In this document: positions 7,214 through 14,591 of the stretch, one piece after another | How the letters are laid out: each line of letters begins with the position of its first letter | Numbering within the stretch: position 1 is the stretch's first letter | NCBI RefSeq assembly: GCF_001620265.1 | Contig: NZ_CP012663.1 | Span: 1-19,278, forward strand | Direction of reading: 5' to 3' | DNA: 19,278 nucleotides | From: Frigidibacter mobilis | GTDB taxonomy: Bacteria; Pseudomonadota; Alphaproteobacteria; Rhodobacterales; Rhodobacteraceae | Position numbers and translations under genes: made by a program | The notes under the pieces: generated by a model | The model's database searches: none | Told to the model about the DNA's origin: nothing | What the model saw: the letters and a program-made list of their open reading frames with translations, nothing else

Positions 7214-7408
7214 CTATAGGCCGGCCTTTTTCAGATCGGCCAGCTTCGCATCCACCACGGCCTTTGCATCGGCGGCGCTTTGCTTACCGCCCTCGGCAAT
7301 GGCGGCATCCAGTGTCTGATGCAGCGCGGTCAGCCGCGCTTCGCGCTCTTCGACCAGGCGCAGGCCCTCGCGCATGACCTCGCTGGCGGAGCTGTACCGC
7401 CCGCTTTT
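7214..7408 (-). pseudogene. parD: ParD antitoxin, C-terminal fragment cut by IS insertion
   Basis: On the minus strand this reads KSGRYSSASEVMREGLRLVE and continues to a TAG at 7214-7216. It matches the second ribbon-helix-helix half and the toxin-binding tail of ParD antitoxins. The N-terminal 14 codons lie on the other side of the IS3 element (8682-8723). The two parts together lack about three residues expected between FVD and KSGRY, so the insertion was accompanied by a small deletion, or the ends overlap target bases. No parE toxin follows: the + strand terminator and the repeat-protein gene lie immediately downstream. It is therefore an orphan and disrupted antitoxin. Confidence 0.78.
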
Positions 7409-7477
7409 TGACCTGCCCCTTAAAAGTGTACCGCCGCTGATGTGAGATTAGCGGGACGCGGAGGGGAGGAGGTTGAG

Positions 7478-7756
7478 ATGGCGAGGAAGCAGCACAAACC
7501 GGAGGAGATCGTGGCCAAACTGCGCCAGGTCGAGGTGTTGGTGGCGCAGGGCAAGACGGTGGCCGAGGGAGCCCGGGTCATTGGGGTGACGGAGGCGACC
7601 TACTACCGCTGGCGGTCGGAATACGGTGGCCTGAAGCTGGACCAGGTAAAGCGGCTGAAGCAGTTGGAGCAGGAGAATGGCCGCCTGCGCAAGGCCGTGG
7701 CGGATCTGACGCTGGAGAAGCTGGTGCTGAAGGAAGCCGCGTCGGGAAACTTCTGA
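7478..7756 (+). CDS. IS3-family transposase OrfA
   Basis: OrfA binds the inverted repeats. It has 92 residues: a helix-turn-helix (KPEEIVAKLRQVEV to GVTEATYYRWRSEYGG) followed by a leucine-zipper-like helix (LKQLEQENGRLRKAVADLTL). I chose ATG 7478 because GGGGAGGAGG lies just upstream; the frame is open from 7442. Its last codons contain the slippery heptamer that shifts ribosomes into orfB, giving the OrfAB transposase. Confidence 0.9.
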   Translation: MARKQHKPEEIVAKLRQVEVLVAQGKTVAEGARVIGVTEATYYRWRSEYGGLKLDQVKRLKQLEQENGRLRKAVADLTLEKLVLKEAASGNF

Positions 7757-7779
7757 GCGCCGCGCGTCGCCGGGCGGCG
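7744..7779 (+). promoter_or_regulatory. Programmed -1 frameshift signal between orfA and orfB
   Basis: The heptamer G GGA AAC (7744-7750) sits in the orfA zero frame in X XXY YYZ form, four codons before the orfA stop region. Slipping back one base continues as GKLLSAARRR in the orfB frame. A 6-bp GC stem, CGCCGC (7758-7763) with GCGGCG (7774-7779), starts 7 bases downstream, the usual spacing for a stimulatory structure. IS3-family elements are known to use this mechanism. Confidence 0.75.
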
Positions 7780-8648
7780 GTGGAGCATGTCAGGGCGGCG
7801 CTGGGCGTCTCGGAGCGCTTTGCCTGCCGCGTGCTGGGCCAGCATCGCGCGACGCAGCGGCAGGCACCAGCCCCTCCGGACGACGAAGCGGCGCTGACGG
7901 CGGCGATCATTGGCCTGGCCCGGCAATACGGCCGATACGGCTACCGCCGGATCACGGCCTTGCTCCGGGCCGAAGGCTGGCACTGCAACCACAAGCGGGT
8001 GGAGCGGATCTGGCGCCGCGAGGGGCTGAAGGTGCCTGCCCGACAGCCCAAACGTGGAAGGCTGTGGCTGAGTGACGGCTCCTGCGTGCGGCTGCGCCCC
8101 GAACGGCCGGACCATGTCTGGGCCTACGACTTCGTGGAGGACCGGACGCGCGACGGACGCAAGCTCCGCATGCTGAACGTGGTGGACGAGTTCACCCGTG
8201 AATGCCTGGCGATCCGGGTGGCGCGGAAGCTGAGCTCCCTTGATGTCATCGACGTGCTGACGGAGCTGTTCATCGCCCGGGCACGCCCGCGCATATTCGC
8301 TCCGACAATGGCCCTGAGTTCGTGGCCAAGGCGGTGCAGGGCTGGATCCGCGGCGTTGGCGCAAAGAGCGCCTTCATCGAGCCCGGCAGCCCCTGGGAGA
8401 ACGGCTATGTGGAGAGCTTCAACGGCAAGCTGCGCGATGAACTGCTTGACGGCGAGGTGTTCAACACACTGGCCGAAGCCAGGGTGCTGATCGAGCAGTG
8501 GCGGGTCCACTACAACACGACCCGCCCCCATTCCTCGCTTGGCTATAGGCCACCAGCACCGGAGGTGATCATGCCGGAAAGGGCCAGACCAGTGCCCCAC
8601 CCCGGTTCCAATGGCTCATCGCCGCCGCCTCTGACCATGCTCCACTAA
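7744..8648 (+). pseudogene. IS3-family transposase OrfB (DDE), one-base frameshift
   Basis: OrfB supplies the rve-type DDE catalytic core. The first aspartate is in HVWAYDFVED. After the frame break come SDNGPEF (second aspartate, in the restored frame) and GSPWENGYVESFNGKLRDEL (glutamate region). The N-terminal part carries the HTH_21-like YGRYGYRRITALLR block. The frame changes at the GGG run 8279-8281; adding one G restores ARGTPAHIRSDNGPEF. It is expressed through the -1 slip at 7744 rather than from its own start; GTG 7780 would be a possible internal start. Whether the frameshift is real or a base-calling error cannot be decided here. Confidence 0.85.
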
Positions 8649-8681
8649 AATCTTGCCCGGAACAGTTGATGGGGCTGGTCA

Positions 8682-8723
8682 GTCAACGAAGCTCTCCCAG
8701 CGATCTCCGATGGAGACGTTCAA
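8682..8723 (-). pseudogene. parD: ParD antitoxin, N-terminal fragment (TTG start)
   Basis: The minus strand reads LNVSIGDRWESFVD, matching the beta strand and first helix of ParD family antitoxins, and then runs into the IS3 right end. The start codon is TTG at 8721-8723. It is supported by AGGGAGG seven bases upstream (CCTCCCT at 8731-8737 on the + strand). The rest of the gene lies at 7214-7408. The 150 bases upstream, up to the IS1380 element, should hold the parD promoter; no clear -35/-10 pair was identified. Confidence 0.72.
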
Positions 8724-8876
8724 CGTGAATCCTCCCTGCGATTCCGGCTAGCGCAATAACAAAAAATATGCATTCTGCGTTATCGTTGCGATGTCGGTTT
8801 GTGGCCCATATAGGGCATCGGCAGCCATTTTTCTGCGCCACCCGACCCGGCACGCTGTTGCATCCATGGCATGTCA

Positions 8877-10548
8877 CCCCACATTCTCCAAGTAAGTCGC
8901 TGATTTCGCTGTCGTAATCGTGATATTTCGCATATAAATCATGGCGTTGACGGCTGCGAGGGGCGCGTTTCATGGATCACCTGGAGGGTGCGGGCTTGGC
9001 GCGGGGAGATCGGGTTGATTTCGACCGCCGTGTGCGTCTGGAGTTCCGTGGTGCGCAGATCAGTTCAGACGGTGGCCTGCTGGTGATGCGCGAGCTTGAT
9101 GACGTGCTCGGCCTGTCCAATCTGGCGTCGGAGGCGCTGCGAGACAGCCGCACCGGGAAGAACACGCTCCATCGGCTTGACGGATTGTTCCGGCAATCGG
9201 TGTTCGGACGACTGGCCGGATACGAGGATGTGAACGATGCCGACCGCTTGGCCCTCGATCCCGTGATGCGTCAGGTCGTTGGCGGCAGGGCCGTCGAGGC
9301 GCAAGCTGCTTCGGCATCGCAGATGGGACGGTTCGAGACCGAGACGCTGGCTCTGGCCGCGAACCGGGCGGCGCTGGCCGATCTGAACGGCCAATGGATC
9401 GACCGGTTTCATGACCGCAACGGGTTGAAATACATCGTGCTGGACATGGACAGCTCGGTCAGCCCCACCCACGGCGATCAGGAAGGTGCTGCCTGGAACG
9501 GGCATTTCGACTGCACCTGCTATCACCCCATCTTCTTGTTCAACCAGTTTGGCATGCTGGAGCGCTGCGCCCTGCGTAACGGCAATGTCCACAGCGCCGA
9601 TGGCTGGCGGGATGTCCTTGATCCCGTCATTGCCCGATATGCTGGCCGCGACCTTGGTGGACGCTTCTTCCGGGCCGACGCTGCCTACGCGATCCCGCGA
9701 TCTATATGCGGCTGGAAGAAGCCAGGTTCTTCTACGCCATCCGTCTGCCCGCCAACGCCGTCTTGCGCGAGAAGATCGCGCATCGGCTGACACGGCCCGT
9801 GGGACGGCCTTCGCTGACCAAGGTCAAACGGTTCTTCGAGGACTTCGAGTATCAGGCGGCGTCCTGGGACAAGCCGCGCCGCGTCATCGCCAAGATCGAA
9901 TGGCATCCGGGCGAGCTGTTCCCCAAAGTCGGCTTCATCGTCACCAACCTGCCGATGGAGCCAGACTGGGTGGTGAGGTTCTACAACCAGCGCGGCACCG
10001 CAGAGCAGCACATCAAGGAAGGCAAATATGCCTTTCGCTGGACGCGGCTGTCATGCCGGAAGTTCCGGCACAACGAGGTGCGGCTGCAACTGCACGCGCT
10101 GGCCTACAACCTGGCAACCTTCCTGCGCTGCATCGAACTGCCCGAGGCCATGGCGGACTGGTCGTTGACCAGCCTGCAACTCAAGCTGATCAAGATCGGC
10201 GCCCGCGTCGTCCGCCACGCCCGCGCCATTACCTTCCAGTTGGCCGAGGTCGCCGTCACCGGCCCGATGGTGCGGGCCGTCCTTGCCGCCATCCGCCGTC
10301 TTCGAACGCCTCCGTCATGCGCATGACCACGATCCATGCCCAAGCTGAACGAAAGCGGCAGGACAGGTCCGTCTGCCGCGCGGAAAAGCGGCTCTGCCGG
10401 GCCAGAATGCTGCGGGTTCGAGGCTTGATCCACCCGACTTCGGCCGTTTGCGCGACGACAGACACCGCTCGGGGCGAAAAACGCTTGCCCAGCGAGCAAA
10501 ATCAGGCGATCTTGAAGTCAAGCGGCAGGCCACTTGGGGAATGTCGGG
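8877..10548 (+). mobile_element. IS1380-family element, about 1672 bp
   Basis: The inverted ends are CCCCACATTCTCCAAGT (8877-8893) and, read on the opposite strand, CCCGACATTCCCCAAGT (10548-10532), with 15 of 17 bases matching. The length and single transposase gene fit IS1380. TCA flanks both ends (8874-8876 and 10549-10551), a possible remnant of the target duplication (the family usually makes 4-5 bp). Bases 10327-10531 are non-coding 3' sequence of the element. The right end lies only 13 bases before the start of the secreted-protein gene at 10562. Confidence 0.78.
8972..10326 (+). pseudogene. IS1380-family transposase, one-base frameshift
   Basis: The protein shows the family's N-terminal DFDRRVRLEFRGAQISSDGG block and the YEDVNDADRLALDPVMRQ segment. 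It also shows DMDSSVSPTHGDQEGA with the first catalytic aspartate region, and the C-terminal FYNQRGTAEQHIKEGKYAF block with the catalytic glutamate. ATG 8972 follows GAGGGG at good spacing. The frame breaks near 9694-9698; one extra C or G restores AIPAIYMRLEEA and a 451-residue protein, the usual length. All DDE regions are present once the frame is repaired, so the element may be active if the break is a sequencing artefact. Confidence 0.9.
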
Positions 10549-10561
10549 TCACCGGGGATTT

Positions 10562-11029
10562 ATGCGCAAGTTGACCTTCCGAAACGTGATGGTGGCCGGG
10601 GCGGCGATGCTGCTAGCCGGCCCGCTGACCGGCTACGGCCAGAACTCGGCCTCGGCTGATACGACCGTCGAGGCGCTTCCCTTGAAGCGCGGCTATTACG
10701 TCAGGTCGGGAACACCCTGCAATCGGGCCTCGCGGGCGGACGTGTTTTCGCTGGTGACGCGCAAGGGCATGAATCTGAACTGCACGTTCAAGAAGATCGA
10801 AAAAACGGGCGCGACGACTTACCGGGTGACGCAGGAATGTTCGAGCAGTGGCGCTGCATGGGGCCGACCGGATGAGATCGAGACATCGACCGACACATAC
10901 GAGATTCCAAACGAGACCAGCTACAATGTGACATATGACGGTGGCTATCAGGCGAGCGCCCGCTATTGCGCCCAATCGAGCATGTCGCCTGAATACCGCA
11001 GCAACGATATTTCCGATCTGATCAAGTAA
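10562..11029 (+). CDS. Secreted cysteine-containing protein of unknown function
   Basis: A 155-residue protein with a clear signal peptide: a basic start (MRKLTFRN), a hydrophobic core (VMVAGAAMLLAGPLTGYG) and a likely cleavage after an alanine near residue 32. The mature part has four cysteines (in GTPCNRAS, LNCTF, QECSSS and RYCAQ), consistent with two disulfides and a periplasmic or extracellular location. I do not recognise the family. The ATG at 10562 follows CGGGGA; the frame is also open upstream inside the IS1380 end, but that part is not coding. The IS end 13 bases upstream has replaced the original promoter region. It is followed after 12 bases by the membrane-protein gene. Confidence 0.7.
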   Translation: MRKLTFRNVMVAGAAMLLAGPLTGYGQNSASADTTVEALPLKRGYYVRSGTPCNRASRADVFSLVTRKGMNLNCTFKKIEKTGATTYRVTQECSSSGAAWGRPDEIETSTDTYEIPNETSYNVTYDGGYQASARYCAQSSMSPEYRSNDISDLIK

Positions 11030-11041
11030 CGGGGAAGCCGC

Positions 11042-11419
11042 ATGTCTCTCAAGACATACAATGAGCACGCGACCTTCGGCCCCTCGGCGGGCCGGCCACA
11101 ACGGCGGCGGCGGCGGCCGGCAGGCCGCCTATGCGGCGCGGAATTCTGGCCCTCCCGGCGTTCCGTCCAACTGGACATCGAACAGCTTGCCGGCAGAGCG
11201 CCCCACTGGATGCGGCGCCATCCGTTCAAGCGCGGGCTGGCCCTGTTGATCTTTGCGCAAATCCTGTTCGTCGTCATCGGGACTGTTGTAAAGCCCGGCT
11301 CCGTCGTGGCCGATCTGCTGTCGTTTTCCCTGCTCGTTGCCATGGTGATTGGACTGGCCGGCGTGGTTGTGGGTATCCGCGATGCCCTGAAACGCCGCCG
11401 CGCGAAGGCGGCTAGCTAG
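11042..11419 (+). CDS. Small membrane protein with two transmembrane helices
   Basis: Residues about 65-84 (GLALLIFAQILFVVIGTVV) and 89-110 (LLSFSLLVAMVIGLAGVVVG) are strongly hydrophobic, followed by a basic tail, RRRAKAAS. The N-terminal 55 residues are arginine-rich and less convincing: the neighbouring frame reads GHNGGGGGRQAAYAAR over 11092-11140, so missing bases in G runs probably shift this part. The start at 11042 follows GGGGA. The gene lies 12 bases after the secreted-protein gene and is probably in the same operon. The family is unknown; small two-helix proteins of this type occur beside other mobile-element cargo. Confidence 0.55.
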   Translation: MSLKTYNEHATFGPSAGRPQRRRRRPAGRLCGAEFWPSRRSVQLDIEQLAGRAPHWMRRHPFKRGLALLIFAQILFVVIGTVVKPGSVVADLLSFSLLVAMVIGLAGVVVGIRDALKRRRAKAAS

Positions 11420-11528
11420 CCTTTGGCAGGCGATCACCGTTCACGCTGACGATCAGCTTCGACGGGTGGTATGCGCCGCCCAAGGCCGCGTCAGCGTGCG
11501 ATTTCTGAACCGGACGGGGAAGGGCCTC

Positions 11529-12168
11529 ATGGCAGCAGCCGAAAAGAGTATCGCGCAGCTTTCTACGCTGACGGGCAACTACGATCTGAAGATTCTGACG
11601 GGGTTGTTGCCGATGCCAACACGCGCAGCGTGACCCAGGTTTACGGCAATGACGGCAACGTGGGTTCCACCACCACGACCCATACAGGGCTTTTTCTGGT
11701 GGACCGCGAGGGCGTGGAGCATGCGGTCCAGTTGGTCAATCTGGACGTGCCCTGCCGGCCTGGGAACATCATTTCGATGATTTCGGCCGAGGGGCGCATA
11801 ACTGGCGCATTGCGGCCTATAACCACTCATCCCGGCGGCTGGCCTATGCGGATGGTGCCCTCGGGCACATCCTTGGGCGTCGGCGCGTCTATTACGCGAT
11901 CTGGGCGCGGTGATTTTGCTCGCAGTCCTGATCTACTGGATGTCCGGCCAGACGCTTCATGGCGAAGCGGATTGGTCGGGTCTGTTCCTTTTCGTGCCGG
12001 GCGGCTGGCTGGTCGGGGTATCCTGACCAACATCGTCACGCCCCTGTATGCCAAAGCACGGATTGCAGCATTCAAGAACGGGCTGCGATGGCGAAGGTGA
12101 AAAAGGCGTTGGAGGCGGCCGACCTGTCGGCATTCCCTCAACCGGCTGGCATGGTGCGCACGGCCTAA
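11529..12168 (+). pseudogene. Membrane protein of unknown function with several one-base frameshifts
   Basis: ATG 11529 follows GGGGAAGG and begins MAAAEKSIAQLSTLTGNYDL. The rest is recovered by adding one G at each of 11600-11603, 11791-11794, 11909-11910 and 12015-12018. The recovered reading is TGVVADANTRSVTQVYG, a soluble part ending in SAEG, then HNWRIAAYNHSSRRLAYADG. Two hydrophobic segments follow (RVYYAIWARVILLAVLIYWM and WSGLFLFVPGGWLVG), then ILTNIVTPLYAKARIAAF. The repaired length is 191 residues to 12100. A 26-residue tail in another frame (MAKVKKALEAADLSAF, ending at 12168) may be a further displaced C-terminus or a separate small gene. I recall similar plasmid and island proteins but cannot name a function. 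It lies in series with the two genes upstream. Confidence 0.6.
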
Positions 12169-12176
12169 TGCCCGCA

Positions 12177-12198
12177 GGGCGGGATTACATCCCGGCCC
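12177..12198 (+). terminator. Hairpin between convergent genes, possible terminator
   Basis: GGGCGGGAT (12177-12185) pairs with ATCCC-GCCC (12189-12198, one bulged G), loop TAC. It lies between convergent gene ends; the TAA of the minus-strand gene is inside the stem. Only a short TTT follows, so termination efficiency is doubtful. Confidence 0.35.
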
Positions 12199-12372
12199 TT
12201 TGAGGCGGCGCTTGATGATGGCGCGGTTGATGTTTTCCAGCGAAGCGAGGGCGTTCCGGCGTGCGGTCGTCGTGGCGTCCGTGCGGTGCAGGAAGCGGCT
12301 CACGCACATGAATTTGGAGTGCAGGACGGCTTCGGGCTGATGATCGAGTTCGGCGGCGGTGATGAGGCGCAT
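12185..12372 (-). CDS. Small conserved-type hypothetical protein (about 62 residues)
   Basis: ATG at 12372 on the minus strand follows AGGAG with a 7-base spacer and begins MRLITAAELD, continuing with FMCVSRFLHRTDATTTARRN and ALASLENINRAI. The pattern (an N-terminal TA.EL motif and ALASLENI near the end) is familiar from short hypothetical genes on alphaproteobacterial plasmids, with no known role. As given, the frame runs past the expected end; one extra C in the CCC at 12196-12198 brings it to GAGM and a stop at 12185-12187. An overlapping longer frame exists but is poorly supported. Confidence 0.55.
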
Positions 12373-12618
12373 GGCGTTTCTCCTGTCTGGCGAGGCCGCA
12401 ACCATCACGGCCTTTCATGCCCCGTATTGGCGACGGCAGCGCCGGCCGCACCCGCAGGGCTGAAACGGAGAGGAAGAGCACGCGCGCGTGCTTGCGGCCG
12501 CAGGCGCGGACGGTGCCACGGTGCAGGATCAAAAGGACGCTGTGGGGCGGCTTTGCCGGCAGGAATGCCGGAAGCTCCATCGTTGCCGATACCGGATCAG
12601 CCGGGCAGGCATGCCCGA

Positions 12619-12887
12619 TCAAAGCAGAAGCTGTTGCCGCAGGCTCGCCCGCGAGACGCTATGGTTCTGCACATAGACCTCCGCCCGCGTGCCCCTGGAC
12701 ACATTGACGTAGGTTTCCGACCCGAGGCCGTAGCCATTGCGCCAGGTCAGCACATCGCCGGCCTCAAGCTCCCAGCCATCCAGCAGCTCGATGATGGTAA
12801 ATCCGTCGTCTTCGGTGGCAATCGCCACCATGCGCGCGCCGGATTCATCGCCGCGACGGTGCCCGTGCGCTTGTCGTCATAGGGCAT
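12619..12887 (-). pseudogene. Small hypothetical protein, about 89 residues, one-base frameshift
   Basis: ATG at 12887 on the minus strand follows AGGGAGG with five bases between and begins MPYDDKRTGTVAAMNP. One extra base at CC 12839-12840 joins it to ARMVAIATEDDGFTIIELLD, GWELEAGDVLTWRNGYGLGS and ETYVNVSRGTRAEVYVQNHS, ending at 12619. The composition (many beta-prone residues, W and G) suggests a small beta-barrel-like fold; I do not recognise it. It directly follows the truncated methyltransferase and shares its direction. Confidence 0.5.
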
Positions 12888-13004
12888 GGCATCCTCCCTT
12901 TTCTTTGGTTTGATAATGTATCTTCTGAAAAATAGCCGGTTTCCATCCATTTGATATTGCCGGTTTTCGGGCGCGTCCGGCGCATGCCGGGTATATAGAT
13001 GCTG

Positions 13005-13494
13005 CCAACGTCCGATAGCAACTCTCTCATAAGAGAGAGGCGAGGTGTAATCATCTGTAAATATGACGCCGTGCCATCTGCCCATGTGTCGGAGTATGCA
13101 AACTGTTCCAAAATACTAGGATTCTGCTGAATCTCAGATTCAGGTAGAATTATCTTTGTCCTATAATCAGCCTTGCTGTCAAAGGCGGATCAATATATAT
13201 AAGATCAATTTTGTTGCGCAGGGTTTCCTTGCTGGAGCCGCCAGCAATCAGCGCAGCCATAGCGAGAAGGTTGTCGCCGTATATCAGGGCATTGCCTTTG
13301 CTAGAGCTTAGGTCATTGCCAATCTCTGGCTTGTCTCGAAACAAATCCTTCCATTTACTATCCTTGGCCGGAACGACCAGCTCCCGCGTTTGCAGCCCGA
13401 GGCGGTAGTTGCTCTCGGCCCGCTCCATGACGCGCTCGGCTTCCCGCTTGCCTTCCGCGACGATGGACGGAAGCTGTTCCAGCAAACTCTTCAT
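13005..13494 (-). pseudogene. Truncated Mod-type (type III-like) DNA adenine methyltransferase
   Basis: The N-terminus MKSLLEQLPSIVAEGKREAE, then LGLQTRELVVPAKDS, ALIYGDNLLAMAALIAGGSS and IDLIYIDPP, is characteristic of Mod-like methyltransferases of type III restriction systems; DPP(F) is the catalytic motif IV. The frame breaks at AAA 13181-13183 (TTT on the coding strand). One more T restores DPPFDSKADYRTKI and leads on through QFAYSDTWADGTASYLQMIT to LLSDVGSIYI. After that (about 13005), the expected remainder of several hundred residues, including the SAM-binding and target-recognition parts, is absent. The DNA here is poorer in GC than its surroundings, which suggests separate acquisition. 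No Res subunit is present, so this is a remnant. Confidence 0.72.
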
Positions 13495-13588
13495 TCAAGT
13501 CCCCTGCCCGTGCTCTGCACGCAGCATCATTAAGTTGTCTTTGCATCAGATCAGCGACGGTTACTGATCGAATGTTTTTCATTGTCCA

Positions 13589-14079
13589 TCATTCAACTTG
13601 TCCGGCAGCTACAGACAAGATCAATGTCAGCGGATTCGTTACAGAGGGAATGAATCCATGGCGTTCATAAAACGCCCGCGCCTCGTCCGAAATCGCATGC
13701 ACAAGGACGCCACGAATCCCCATGATCGAGGCGGCTTGCTGGACGCGCAGCACCGCGTCTTGCAGAAGCGCCACCCCAACCCCCTGTCCCTGCATGCTGC
13801 GGTCGATCGCCAGCCGGCCCAAGACTGCCATGGGGATCGGATCGGGCATGTTCCTCTTGATCCGGCCGGGCGATTCCGCATGCGCAAGCGCGCCGGAGGC
13901 CAGCGCGTAATAGCCCACCACGCGGTTTTCCGGGTGGCGACAACATAGATGCGCGACGCACCGGAGAGCTGGTTCGCCATTGCCCGCCGACGCAGCCAAT
14001 CATCCAGCGACGACACGCCGGAATCGAACGCTGTCAGGATATGCGCGCCTGTCAGAAGGCTTGGGGCCTGCAACTCCAC
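13589..14079 (-). pseudogene. tacT: GNAT acetyltransferase toxin (TacT-like), one-base frameshift
   Basis: TacT-type toxins acetylate aminoacyl-tRNA and stop translation. The start is GTG 14079, two bases after the antitoxin stop. The N-terminal part reads LDDWLRRRAMANQLSGASRI, typical of the family. After the frame break at 13925-13931 (one base short; repaired as ATRENRVVGYYALA) the fold continues. It includes RNMPDPIPMAVLGRLAIDRS, the acetyl-CoA loop QGQGVGVALL, and the C-terminal HAISDEARAFYERHGFIPS. The repaired length is 163 residues, the normal size. If the frameshift is real the toxin is dead; if it is an artefact this is a working plasmid-stabilisation module. Confidence 0.87.
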
Positions 14080-14081
14080 GC

Positions 14082-14372
14082 TTACCCCTTCCAGGGCTTG
14101 GGCGCACGCATCAGCCGTTCATACCCTTCACCGGACGGCGGCCGATCCAGAACGGCTAGATACTGCGCGTAGGTGTCGGCATCGACCCGCACGAAGGTCT
14201 GATCTAGCAGCGCATTTTCCGCCGCCTGCCGTGACGCCTCGATCATGAAATCCGAGCGCGTCTTGCCGTTGACACGCGCTGCCTGGTCGATCAGATCGCG
14301 CACGTCCTCGCGCACGCGCAAGTTTACGGGGCGCGTGACCGGCGAAACGGTTTCTTTGGAAGTCATAGCCAT
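14082..14372 (-). CDS. tacA: DUF1778 (TacA-type) antitoxin
   Basis: A 96-residue protein with an N-terminal ribbon-helix-helix domain (RPVNLRVREDVRDLIDQAAR, then GKTRSDFMIEAS) and a C-terminal toxin-neutralising tail (LAVLDRPPSGEGYERLM, LMRAPKPWKG). DUF1778 proteins pair with GNAT toxins and autoregulate the operon. ATG 14372 is chosen because AAGGAGA lies 8 bases upstream; the frame is open further up to 14414. The toxin starts two bases after its stop. A perfect palindrome at 14405-14423 upstream is the likely operator. Confidence 0.9.
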   Translation of the reverse strand: MAMTSKETVSPVTRPVNLRVREDVRDLIDQAARVNGKTRSDFMIEASRQAAENALLDQTFVRVDADTYAQYLAVLDRPPSGEGYERLMRAPKPWKG

Positions 14373-14404
14373 GGTGCATCTCCTTTTCTTCAGCATAGCA
14401 CGAT

Positions 14405-14423
14405 AGATACACAATGTGTATCT
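14405..14423. promoter_or_regulatory. Palindromic operator upstream of the toxin-antitoxin operon
   Basis: AGATACACA-A-TGTGTATCT is a perfect 9+1+9 palindrome, 33 bases upstream of the antitoxin start. Ribbon-helix-helix antitoxins of this family bind such sites to repress their own operon; the assignment is inference from position and symmetry. Confidence 0.6.
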
Positions 14424-14452
14424 GATTCTTCATGTCGAAGGTTTCAAGGCTG

Positions 14453-14480
14453 TCTCGCAAAAACGACCGTTTTTGCGAGA
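14453..14480. repeat. Perfect 12-bp hairpin between the TA operon and the resolvase
   Basis: TCTCGCAAAAAC (14453-14464) and GTTTTTGCGAGA (14469-14480) are perfectly complementary with loop GACC. It could be a bidirectional terminator-like structure, a folded pair of transposon ends or part of a recombination site. It resembles the start of Tn3-type ends only loosely. Confidence 0.55.
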
Positions 14481-14524
14481 TCGGCGGCCAGCTCGCGCGA
14501 GCGCCCGAAGGGGCCGTGCATGTC

Positions 14525-14590
14525 TCTCAAAACTATCTCTTGAAATTCGTCTCTCAATTCCCTATGGTGAGACGAGTTTTAAGAGGTTTG
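14525..14590 (+). other. Candidate res recombination site of the resolvase
   Basis: Directly upstream of the resolvase start, an AT-rich stretch contains nested inverted arms: AAAACT (14529-14534) with AGTTTT (14575-14580), CTCTT (14537-14541) with AAGAG (14581-14585), and GTCTC (14549-14553) with GAGAC (14569-14573). Serine resolvases usually act at dimeric inverted sites next to their own gene, where they also repress it. The subsites are not individually defined. Confidence 0.4.
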
Positions 14591-14591
14591 C

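Larger units (their letters stand above)
7409..8681 (+). mobile_element. IS3-family element, IS407 group, 1273 bp
   Basis: The left end TGACCTGCCCC (7409-7419) and the right end GGGGCTGGTCA (8671-8681) are imperfect inverted repeats (10 of 11 match), typical of the IS407 group. The element carries orfA and a frameshifted orfB. IS407-group elements normally make 4-bp target duplications. None is visible here (TTTT on the left, GTCA on the right), which fits a deletion next to the element. It interrupts parD. Confidence 0.88.

Noticed and set aside
12373..12622. Minus-strand frame beginning MELPAFLPAKPPHSVLLILH
   Set aside because: No clear end, no recognisable family and no good ribosome-binding site; it may be a frame-shifted small gene but support is too weak to annotate.
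13358..13582. Minus-strand frame MKNIRSVTVADLMQRQLNDA overlapping the methyltransferase start
   Set aside because: Most of it overlaps the Mod N-terminus in another frame and its C-terminal part is arginine-rich shadow sequence.
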